Origin: Haemaphysalis longicornis
Taxonomy: Eukaryota; Arthropoda; Arachnida; Ixodida; Ixodidae
Assembly (NCBI GenBank): GCA_013339765.2
Contig: CM023454.1
Span: 149,029,309 to 149,093,308, forward strand
DNA: 64,000 bases
Direction: 5' to 3'
Part shown: piece by piece, positions 54,759 through 64,000 of the stretch
Position numbering within the stretch: position 1 is the stretch's first letter
How the letters are laid out: each line of letters opens with the position of its first letter
Translations under genes and position numbers: made by a program
Notes under the pieces: model-generated
What the model was told of the DNA's origin: nothing
Databases searched by the model: none
What the model saw: the letters and a program-made list of their open reading frames with translations, nothing else

Positions 54759-57700
54759 CTGAAAAAAAATAAAAGAGGAAATGCCTTAGGCAGGATTCTG
54801 AAACAGGGTTGAAAGAAACATGAATGAACAAGAAATTCTTTCAAAACATGTAAAGCAATGCAAACAAATATTTATTTCAACTTCATTTCTACAAAAGACC
54901 ACCTCATGAAGACTGGTGATGGGGTATTGGCTCAAAAAAAGAGCAGAGAGCACTTATATAAATGCTACAGGGAGCCTTCGCAGCCAAAAATTGTTTGAGC
55001 ACCTAAACTAATCACTGTTCAACACACTCATAAAAAATGTTTGAATGCATAAAAAAACCAGTGGTAAACACAGGAAACAGTTAAAACAGAATGACGGCAC
55101 AAGCTTGTCCCGTCGTTCTCTTCTGTGTCCTGGGTTTTCCTAGGGTTTTTCATCCATTCAAACATGTACCAGCTAGCCCAGTCCAATGTCTTGGTATCAT
55201 AAAAATATGGATAGTCAATCCTTACAGAAAGTTCAAAAAAAAGAAAGTATAAAGTAGGTGACAAAATTAAAACGACAGCAAATTGGTTGGCTTTTAATTT
55301 TAAATGATAATATAAAAAATAATGGCATGAATGAAAGTGAGCAGCACGCGAAGTACCTTGTTGCTAGCCCAACATTCCACTTTGAAGCAAAATGTCCGCT
55401 TTCAACACTACATAGGCTAAAAATGCAATGAGGCATTCCTTTCGGCACACAAAATATACCATAATTGTTAAAAAAGCTACGAATTAGTTGAAAAAACCTG
55501 ACCACAACAAATTGGAATTGGTGACTAGGTGAAGTTTCAGAAATACACAGCGACATCATATAAAAATATATGGTTCCCATACAAATATTGATCATAACAA
55601 AAATTCAGGACTACATTTATCAGACTGGCATCAATGTGCAAAGCAGCTTAATGATGGAAGACGGTCTTCACTAAAAACATGTTAATATTGAGAGCTCATG
55701 TGCTTCCCTGCAAGTTGGGTGTGTAAACCCACTGACATCTTATCTAACCAGCCTGAATCATCACTTTATAGACATTGAGGAATTTTACGAATTGGTTTAT
55801 TGTAGCGAGCTGTCTAGTTTATTTCCCTATTTTTCTTGGCATTTCGTGTCTAATTCTAAATTTGGTGACTAGATAGCTTTTACTATGGTCATGCACTGGT
55901 GACAACGAATATTTGATTTTACTTTAAAACATTTTCAGTTTTGTTTTATTGCTCACCAGCCAACGAACTGAAATATCAGAGGCGCTTAAAACGTATGTTG
56001 GCATTTCCTTCCTGCACTGTAGGACAACTAATCATGACTTTTACCATAATTTGTTCACAAATCGTAATATATGAAAGTATTCAGCCGAATTAAAATGTCA
56101 TTTCAGAAGCATGCACAATCAACAAGGCCTCAATGACTCTCACGACACGGTTCACTTGTTTCTGTCACAAATAACCCGAGTGCAAACACATTCCACCGAA
56201 GACGAAGGTAACATGCCCTCTTGGGTGATGATTATTTAAAAACCTTACGAGTAAATTTCCTGCTGAGCACGTTAAATTGTGGCATTAAAACAAAAGATCC
56301 CTCTGCGTTATCTTTCACTTCGAGGAGCGCTTGACCACAAACTTTGAGAAGCTGGACAATGCTCCATGAGCCGCTCCAGCCAGCAGAAACGATGCAGGAC
56401 ACAAGTTGGTAGGCGGACCGTTGGCATCCTGCGATTGTGAAGGTATTTCTGTTTAGTAGATGCTGTTCTTTTTGTACCACTGTTTATTTCACCTTTAACA
56501 AGCAGCTGAACTCCTTAACGTTCGCATAATAAAATGCTGCAATGTGGAACAGTTAGCAGGGTTACCTCAATTTTGCTTTTCTACGAATTAACACAATGTA
56601 GGTAATCTGCACACAACTACAATCAAACTACAATTTTCACCTACTTCACTGCTAACATCAGCGTTTGACTGCTCAAGCACAAATACAGGTTAGACATGTG
56701 AGCAATCTGCTAAACTTATCCCCACAAACTGAACAATCAGGCATCAGAAATCGGCAAGGAAGGAGGTGTCTCCTGTAAATGGCACTTTTTTCGTTCAAAA
56801 CATAAACAACACCTGGAAGCTTGAAGCGTGAGAGGGGGTCTTTCACGCTGATGTCAGAACATAGCTTGCTAGTGGGCACGTGCACGATGTGCACAATGTG
56901 GTTCTTGAAAATGCGTGCAAAAGCTTGATTGATGTGTAGGACGAGAATTGCAGCACGTTTTGACACAGGCCTTGTGGACGCTTCTGCCTGCTAATGTCAA
57001 TGCAGATTCCTGCTAGTGGCCCTCTTCGCTTCTTTCTGAATATAATGCTTTAGGCAGCCACAAGGACTGCATCAAAACGCGCAGCAATTACCCACGTCCT
57101 ACTCATCAATAAAGCTTTTGCACGCATTTTCAAGAAACACATTGTGCACATCGTGCATGTGCCCACTAGCAAGCTATGTTCTGACATTGTCAGCGTGAAA
57201 GACCCCCTCTCACGCTCCAAGCTTCCGGGTATTGTTTATTAGATTCCATGCGCTGAATGCAAATCAGTGTACATTGGCGAAATGGGCAATCTGCACAGAA
57301 GATTAACGCAGCACTGGAACGAAGTGAACAAGAGCCATGCAAAAACAAGTCCACTGGCAGAGCACCGTGAGAGGACGGGACACGTGGTCGACTGGAACAA
57401 GACAAAATTACTGACAACTGAGTGCAATCTATCTTCTCGATTACTGCCCGAGTCCCTCATCGTTCAGACGACGCCCAACATTATCAACATAATGGATGGC
57501 AATCTGCACCATATCTATGCAAACTCATTGCGCCGCGTAATGCCCAATATATAGCTTCGTTTTCCACGACACATGCTCACCGTGAACAATCACCAAACCG
57601 TTAAATGGCTTTCTTGACTTGGTCAGTGACCTACGTTTCATCACTGCAATAATGCTTTCACCTGCCTACACGGCATTCCGTCAAACACTGGACTACACCA

Positions 57701-59584
57701 CATGAGCCATTGCCGTTCTTAACCTCCACCAGAGTATATAACCTTTCACTACTGCTATGAGATAGACCCATAAACGCACTTCAATATGGCCTTTACATTT
57801 AGCTCTTGGAAACATTATGTATAATTTCACCTTTATGTTGCACCTGCTACAGCAGCTGGTAATATACCAAAAACATGAAAAAAAACGATGGTTTAACACG
57901 CCAAAGCTACACTTGGGATATGGGGAGCACTGTAGGGGAAGGCTTCGCATTAATTTTGACCACCTGGGTATTTTTGTGCGCACCGAAATCTCAAAACACG
58001 GGCGTCTTTACGTGTTGCCTCCATCTGAAAAGCGGCCACACAAAGCGGTATCTAACCGACATTCGCCTCCACAGCACACCACCCTAGCCACTGCAGTGGG
58101 TTAAACATATGAAATAAAGCGAGTTTTGGAGTGCAAATGAAAATATTAATCACACGTCTTATTTTCCCAATCGATCTACCTTTTGAAATCCACCATGCAA
58201 TCCCCCCTCCCCTACCGGCCTACCAAAACACCTTTGTCTCAAGAGGTAATCAGGCTGTTGTTAATGAAGTGAGTATTTACAATTCGAGACTTGCCACCGT
58301 TAAAGTCATGCACTTTGTTTTAGAGATAAGCGACATTAGCCATTTGCAGCACCAGGAGTTAATTGTGTTAAGATCAGATTGAAAGCATTGACGGTAGTAG
58401 TTGAAAGAAATTGTGTTATAATATACAACATCTGCAAATAGACCTACATGGGAGGATATGCAACATGGAAGATAGACAGGACCAAGCAACCTGCCTGGGG
58501 GGCCAACAAAGTGGCACGAGCAAAAGAAGTATATAGTTATTAGAAGTAAACTGCATTTGAGAAGAATGAAAATCTTTCGCTCTAGTGAGGACATTAGGGT
58601 GAAGTTTTAGAAGTAGTCTGTGGTGTGCAATGCGATTGAATGTTTTAGAAAAATCGAGAAAAACTACCGCAGTTTGTAAGCCTGCGTCATTGGATCAATG
58701 TAGATCGTGAACAAACCCTGAAAGTTGTGTTGCTCAAGTAACCCTTGTGAAAACCGTGGTGATACTCGAATGTGATATTGTATTTTATAAATAATTAGTG
58801 ACCTGAGAGTGGATGAAATGTTTCCCGACCATGCATATGGTGCTTGTTAGGGAAATATAATGGTGAAGTACCGTCTCCTGATTTAAAGATTGGTGCAACC
58901 TCGACTATCGTCCAACCATTGAGAATAGTGCCTGTCATGAGCGACTGCGAAAAAAGCGCTGTCAGAATTCTACAGACTGCGGGATGTACTTTTCGGTATA
59001 GTATGATTAATACCAGTATTATCTGAAGTAGACCAGTTTGTATTGCAAGTTCAAAACCATATCGAAAGATCCTAAATGTTTGCTTGGCTTGATTACATAC
59101 GAATACTTGCTTCAAAGTCAGTTCAATTTCTCTTCTTGCCCTTTAGTCATCGGCCCCAGATTCTCTTCAATATCTCTGGTAAGCAATGACACACTCCAAA
59201 CGCACAGCACTGCTTCATGAAAATGTTTCAAATAATCAGAGGCCACAGCACTGCTAACAGGTATACATCATGGCAGGTTCCACAACATGCAATAACAAAC
59301 CTGAAAGTACCTAATCGGTGGGTGCACCGATATGGCAGCAGTGCCTGGACCAATGTGTCGAGCAATGCGCTGACTTCTGAACGGGTGGTCCAAGCGGCCA
59401 GATGATGGATGAATGACCATTCCTGGCGGCAGAGCGTAAGGAGCACCAACGAAAGGCCAGGCAGTACTTGGGTACAGCAGGTGCAGTGTCGGTTGGCCAA
59501 GGGAGGCCCTGGCAAAGCCTTTGAAACTGGACTGGAAGGCAGCTGACCCAGGACAGCCAGCAGCAGCACCTGCAGGTGCATAAT
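54689..59584 (-). CDS. Candidate spliced gene, unidentified
   Basis: Minus-strand exon candidates. 59311-59584 (after CACTCACAG; AFQSSFKGFARASLGQPTLH, then GMVIHPSSGRLDHPFRSQRI; donor TTAG/GTACTT). 56249-56428 (after CACAATCGCAG; CQRSAYQLVSCIVSAGWSGS; donor ACTC/GTAAGG). 55951-56004 (after CTACAGTGCAG; KEMPTYVLSASDISVRWL; donor GCTG/GTGAGC). 55357-55407 (after TAGCCTATGTAG; VESGHFASKWNVGLAT; donor ACAAG/GTACTT). The terminal 54689-54758 (after TTTTTTTTCAG; TRKGAHPRFLLKLQYPYFTR, stop TGA). The last two are phase-compatible (2 to 2). The others do not all chain, so some exons are missing or wrong. I recognise no family. Introns hold Penelope, SINE and CR1-like relics. Confidence 0.35.
56640..57555. 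mobile_element. Penelope-like fragment, inverted
   Basis: Left part (56673-56966, minus) reads AARIFKNHIVHIVHV-like followed by PTSKLCSDISVKDPLSRFKL and PGVVYVLN, the RT-to-nuclease linker. The right part (57105-57555, plus) repeats this linker in inverted orientation and continues with ECKSVYIGEMGNLHRRLTQH, NEVNKSHAKTSPLAEHRERT, a GIY-YIG domain. It ends NGNLHHIYANSLRRVMPNI. The inverted arrangement resembles 33154-34880. Confidence 0.65.
57893..58045 (-). mobile_element. tRNA-derived SINE body fragment
   Basis: On the minus strand it matches the SINE at 43223-43467: GATTTCGGTGCGCACAAAAA, ACCCAGGTGGTCAAAATTAA and GGCCGCTTTTCAGATGGAGG. The tRNA head is absent. Confidence 0.65.
58277..59115 (-). 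pseudogene. CR1/L2-like reverse transcriptase relic
   Basis: Minus-strand pieces in several frames: ILNGWTIVEVAPIFKSGDGT (RT block 1), GLLEQHNFQGLFTIYIDP, FFSIFLKHSIALHTT, GPPGRLLGPVYL, and GLFADVVYYNTI (a degraded F-A-D-D) with INSWCCKWLMSLISKTKCMT. The spacing is that of a CR1/L2-type RT. It is heavily mutated. Confidence 0.55.
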
Positions 59585-60709
59585 CTGTGAGTGTGCTGAC
59601 ACCTTGTTGAAATGCAAGAAGAGCACACACAAAGCACGAATGCTTACATCAAGTAGATTTTTAATCGTTTAAAGACAGTAACCTCCAAGGCACTAATAAG
59701 AACATTCCCGGAACACCACAAGTGAAATTTAGGTCACAGTAAGAATGTATTTATTAGACCCGCAGGTACTGTGAGTGGAGTATGCATGATATATGCAAAG
59801 CTCACTGCTGAGCTAATTTGCATGGAACGCATGCTAGCAGCTCATCTGTATCCCTTGCTTTCAATCGGAACTGGTGTGTGATAGTTGAGGCTCCTCCATT
59901 TCAATGTCTTACTTGTATCTGCACGTTCAATTCTCCAATATAAATCGAGTTGAGTGAGTGCATACAGTTTTCTTGTTAGTCTCTGTATGGCCGGCGGTTT
60001 TGCGAAAATAAGAACTTGCGAATTGGCTCAATTTTCTGCACTAATTTAAACAATACATATGCCTCTGATATCAAGCCCTAGAATTCCCAAGAGCTACTCT
60101 GACGGAATCGGCAGGCGCCTCGTAGGCGTTGTGAAATCTCCCCCACTACCCCGAGACTATGCTAACTCCCTGCGAGGCCACATGCGCGCATTTCACCTTC
60201 AATTTGCACGTATGTGAATTCTATACCGCTATGAACTCTCAGACGGCGTCGTCATATTCGTGCCGGACTCGTGAAGCTGGCCAACGTAAATTACCGTACT
60301 CGCTCGCTGGCGCGCGGCCCGAACTCTCTCACCGTTTCCTGCCCTTGCATACTATTTTCTCCCCCTTGCACTTTGTAAATTCTCATCTATTTAACGCGCG
60401 CCCGAACTCTCTCACCGTTTCCGGCCCTTGCATACTATTTTCTCCACCTTGCACTTTGTAAATTCTCATCTGTTTAACTACACCTCCTGCGTCCTCATCT
60501 CTTGCCTGCTTTTCTTCCAGCACACCTCCGTCAGCACCCGGTCGACGCGTACGCTGTCAGGGCGCGTTGGCGAGCGAGTACGGGAATTTCGCAACGCTGC
60601 TGCCGAGCTTCACGAGAACGGCACGCATATCGCGGCCCGAAGACCGCGAGGCGTACGGTCGCCGGTGTCGCGAGCGCAATAGCTGCGAATTGGCCTGCAC
60701 GGAATTCGT
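59585..60709. other. No gene seen; short tandem duplication at the end
   Basis: Mostly AT-rich. At 60318-60483 an 83-bp unit beginning CCCGAACTCTCTCACCGTTT is duplicated in tandem, with four or five differences. The following 60480-60700 has an open GC-rich frame without family resemblance. Confidence 0.35.
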
Positions 60710-61270
60710 GTAGGGGGGGAAACCCCAACACCCCGGCGGGGGGCCAGCCAAAAAATCAATTACGTTTTCAAAAATATTTCCGGTCCCGTTTATGTTATTT
60801 TTGGATCCCCGGGGATTTTTTTTAGGGAGGGCTTTTCCGGGGGTTTTTCCAAAACCCCGCGAAATTGGAAGGGAACTCAAACCCAAAAGGGAAAAATTTT
60901 TTAAAAGGGAAAAAATAAAAACAAAACGCCCCCCTGGAAAAAGCCTTTCCCAAAAAAGAAATTTTTGCCCGCCTTCCCCAAAACGCACCCCTGTTTTGAA
61001 AAGGTTAGCTTAAGGGTAAATTTTCTGCTTTTTGCGGGAAAGGTTTAAAAAATTTTTGGGGCCCAAAAAGTAAAACAATAAAAAAAGGCTTAAACGAATT
61101 TTGGGGGGTTTTTTCGTTTTTTGGGTTTTTTTTCCGGCCGGGGTTTTCCCAAAAAACGTAAAAAAAAGCTACTTTGGGAGGAAAAACGGAAAAGTTTTCC
61201 AAGAAACCCAAAAAGGCGCTTCCCTTGCGGAACAAAAAAGGCTAAAGAAATTTCCCAAAAAAAGGTTCAA
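60710..61270. other. Probable low-quality or uncorrected sequence
   Basis: The composition changes abruptly to dense runs of three to eight identical bases (AAAAAA, TTTTTT, GGGGG, CCCCC) in nearly every decamer. There are no longer-period repeats and no coding signal. This looks like sequencing or assembly error, not biology. Nothing else in the window resembles it. Confidence 0.65.
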
Positions 61271-61338
61271 AGGAATCGAACCATTGACCTACAAAACAGT
61301 AAACGGACGCGTTAACACTCAGCTATCTCGGCGGGCGG
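61262..61338 (-). repeat. tRNA-like relic
   Basis: The minus strand has GAGATAGCTGAGTGTTAACG and AATGGTTCGATTCC at tRNA-like spacing. It directly abuts the suspect stretch, so its 3' end may be corrupted. Confidence 0.4.
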
Positions 61339-62272
61339 TCTTTGTGACGCCTAAAAAACTCTATACTTACGTAAGTTGTCAACGAATATTGTCGCTTTGT
61401 GTCTAGTTTTTTGCTGCATTTTTGAAATTTTTGGCTGTCCTAACGCTTGTTTATCACGCACCGGTCTTGCAACGAGGCCGAAATTTCTAGCGCGCAAGGA
61501 AATTTAGCCAAAGCTCCCTTATTTTACTCAAGAAAAGCTTCGCAGTCAACCCAAACCTTTTTTTTCCAAGCCACGGTAGACGAAATAAATGGAATGTTTT
61601 CCGTTAGAATTATTGGGGTTGGGAAAAAGCTTGTTTGTCCGGCAATCTTGCAGACAAGCAAGTCCCGCTAATACTACAAGCGATGGCACTCCTGGCATTC
61701 AGGCGCATCAAACCCGTTTCGTGTAAAACGACTGCTAACAGTGCGAAAACCTCTGAGTTTGTAACAAGTGGGGATTATTAGAAAACGACTGAAGCATGCG
61801 GTGGCGGCGACGTAATAGGTACAGCAAACAGGTAGGCAGAACGGCAGCGACGAGCGAAAATGATTTTACACGACCGCCCCCGTCGGCCTGCGCAAAAAAG
61901 GAAGATAGAACCCCTGCATACACACCCTCGAAGAAAGCTGTACAGCCGATTCAGTTTGTTGTGGACGAAGAGCAACCGAGGCTGCAGCCACAAACGATTG
62001 TGCTTGCCGTGGTATGAGCCAAAGCATATCTTCACATCGTTATGTTATCGTCCGTCTGAATGTTACTTATTGAAGGGAAAATTCAGAACACAAACGTTGA
62101 CGTCTAGCGTCTATGCCAGACATAGACGCTGCTGTTTAGGTCCTAAAAACCACCTTCAGGGCGTCTGTCGGTTCTGTCTGATGGCACGCTCGCGCCGCTG
62201 ATTACGAACAAGGCGTGTGTTGGCGTTCACTGATCGTGTTGGCGAGCCGGTAAAAGCTACAACGGTTAAAGT

Positions 62273-62438
62273 CCCTGTTGGAAGACTACGCTGTTGGGAC
62301 GATAGAGTGCCGACAGAGCTTCTTATTGGCCTGACAAACGCCATTAGGTTAAACTCCCTGTTGGAAGACTAGGCTATTGGAACGATAGAGCGCCGACAGA
62401 ACTTCGTATTGGCCCGACAGGCGTGCTGTGAGCCCAAC
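62273..62438 (+). repeat. 83-bp tandem duplication
   Basis: CCCTGTTGGAAGACTA..CT.TTGG.ACGATAGAG.GCCGACAGA occurs at 62273 and 62356. There are two copies with a few differences. Confidence 0.65.
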
Positions 62439-62967
62439 AAGAAAGTCTTGTTGGACTTTTTGCCCGGGGCATAATAATACGGGAACAAATTCTTAGGTAA
62501 ATTCGATTTCGTTGAGGACACCGATGCCTCGCGTAAAAGATTTATTTATAGGACTACAAGAGGCATTTTGTAGCCTTCCCTTCCCGTGCACCCAGACATC
62601 GAAACGAACCTTGTGATACACTCGAAGAAGTAGATTAGTGCAGAGTGGAATTTAAACATTCAGCACGTTTTGTTCAATTTACGAACAGCAATTTTAGAGC
62701 ATTTCCCCTGGTCCATGTGGAGAGTTCATATTTAAACCTCTCAACGGGAGGTGAAATAGTGCAATGTGCGGTTTAAACGTTCAGCCTGTTTTAAATGCAG
62801 AGCATTTCTTTAACTCAGATGTAGCGTCCGCGGTCCGTCCGCAACAGCTCAGCGCGCAGGTGCGCCCTCTCCCCCACTCCTCCTCCCCCGCATCACGCTA
62901 CCCTCCTCGCTCTCAACAACAGGTCCACACCCCTCCCCCTACACTATATAAAAAAATAATAGTTATC

Positions 62968-63042
62968 GGCGCCTGGTTTCGATCCCACGACCCTGTGTGC
63001 GGAACGCGAGGTACATGGTGCTCTTCCCACTGCGCCACAAAA
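62968..63042 (-). repeat. tRNA-like relic
   Basis: Minus strand: TTGTGGCGCAGTGGGAAGAG (A box) and GGGATCGAAACCAGGCGCC (B-box-like GGATCGAAACC). The stem pairing is poor. Confidence 0.4.
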
Positions 63043-63318
63043 GCAACACAGAATCAAAGGGTACGAACGCGCCTTATATCCTTGGCTCATTCAAACTACG
63101 TCAAGAAGCCGCTGATACACGGCAGCAGTTGCATCGATCTTGTCTTCACCAGTTGCTGCAACGCACGACCACTGCTTAAAGACCCCTTAACAGTACACTG
63201 TAGCGACCACGAAGCCGTCGTTCTCAGCGTCCAATACAACGACAACTGCAACAAATAAATAAATAACGACTTACAACAACCTTGCCTTCACTTCTTGCGT
63301 CACAAAAAAAAAGAAAAA

Positions 63319-63528
63319 CCCATCTCTCCACGAGGGGGGACTCGAGTGCCAAAATCACGAAAGTAATAATTAGTATATGAAAGAAATATTAATAATTAAA
63401 AGTAATAAGTAATAACAGTTAACACATGCACTACCACCCCACCGCCACCCCCCAAACACTAACGTTAACGCAATACACCCACCCCCTACCGACGCATTTA
63501 CTCGAGTCCCCCCTCGTGGGGAGATGGG
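63319..63528. mobile_element. Hairpin MITE (about 210 bp)
   Basis: Inverted ends CCCATCTCTCCACGAGGGGG and CCCCCTCGTGGGGAGATGGG extend about 28 bp through ACTCGAGT. The AT-rich interior has no coding capacity. No duplication is evident at the boundaries. Confidence 0.6.
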
Positions 63529-63578
63529 CCCAATTTTTGTGCAATTTTGCATGCTTGCATTCACACACCGTTCTTTTA

Positions 63579-63950
63579 GGCACCCTAGCGATAGGGTGCC
63601 GTGGTAACACCCCAATCGAGAAGAGATACTTTTTAGCACCCCTTTAACGGTCGTAGCACCCTTTGAAACTGTTGATTACACCCCTGAATTTTGGCACCCT
63701 CGAGTTAGGGTGCCCGAGCGATACTTTGGGCGTTTGAAAGGTGCAAAAAGAGTGCAAAATGTTCAGTACACCCTTCCAGCACCTCAAAGGGTGTAAAAAT
63801 ATTAAGATTTACATCCCTTAATTTGTGGCACCCTCATGATTGGGTGCCGGAGCAATGTTTTGGTCCCTAAAAGGTGCAAAAAGGGTGCAAAATGTTGAGT
63901 GCACCCTTTTAGCACCTTAAAGGGTGTTAAAAAGTTTAGTCTGTAGAGGC
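63579..63950. repeat. GCACCC-rich tandem repeat, locus B
   Basis: Units beginning GGCACCCT (63579, 63693, 63827; spacing 114 and 134 bp) each carry a hairpin GGCACCCT..AGGGTGCC. They then carry GGTGCAAAAAG.GTGCAAAATGTT, a CACCCTT..AGCACCT block and AAAGGGTGT. This is the same vocabulary as 52828-53075. Confidence 0.65.
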
Positions 63951-64000
63951 ACCACTAGAGAGCGCCAAACATGACGAAAACCTCAAGCATATAGGTCTCA

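Noticed and set aside
60792..61406. Several overlapping open frames at 60.8-61.4 kb
   Set aside because: They lie in the homopolymer-stutter block and have Lys/Phe/Gly/Pro-dominated composition caused by base runs.

Overview
The window reads as a repeat-rich arthropod nuclear genome, most likely a hard tick (Ixodida). The reasons are long spliced genes with short GT-AG introns, an I-like LINE whose RT and RNase H domains resemble elements usually annotated as tick transposons, tRNA-derived SINEs of the type common in ticks, and a BEN-domain gene with an N-terminal block resembling tick BEN proteins. There is no sign of bacterial, organellar or viral genome organisation. The species cannot be fixed from the sequence.

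Layout. Positions 1-8.3 kb are mostly repeats: a broken I-like LINE piece interrupted by a hAT-like MITE, a second copy of that MITE, an RTE-clade LINE (minus), a tRNA-like relic, and the 3' half of an L1/Tx1-like LINE (minus). Positions 8.39-29.0 kb hold the best host gene, a minus-strand BEN-domain gene that I assembled by hand from splice sites and phases. It has 17 exons and 655 codons, and every junction is phase-compatible. It contains six tandem 66-nt symmetric micro-exons encoding a 22-residue Ala/Pro-rich repeat. One symmetric 237-nt exon carries an in-frame TGA. Its introns have absorbed three TTAA-flanked MITEs, a hAT-type MITE with an 8-bp duplication, and a 5.6-kb I-like LINE with its own duplication.

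Positions 31.2-44.9 kb hold a plus-strand, intron-containing relic of a tnp2/CACTA-like transposase gene. One intron contains a Penelope-like element with 700-bp inverted arms and a 14-bp target duplication. Another contains a Ty3/gypsy LTR element with nearly identical LTRs. This last intron also holds a palindromic pair of tRNA-derived SINEs and an intact SINE flanked by a 17-bp duplication.

Positions 45-64 kb hold two weakly supported minus-strand spliced genes (45.4-46.0 and 54.7-59.6 kb), the 5' half of an L1/Tx1-like LINE, a second Penelope fragment, a CR1-like RT relic, two loci of a GCACCC-rich repeat, two hairpin MITEs and several tRNA-like relics. About 560 bases near 60.7-61.3 kb look like uncorrected low-quality sequence.

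The most interesting structures are the micro-exon array of the BEN gene, with a MITE inserted in one of its repeated introns and empty sites in the sister introns, and the adjacent symmetric exon with an in-frame stop. Together they suggest repeat-number and splice-choice control over whether the DNA-binding BEN domain is made.
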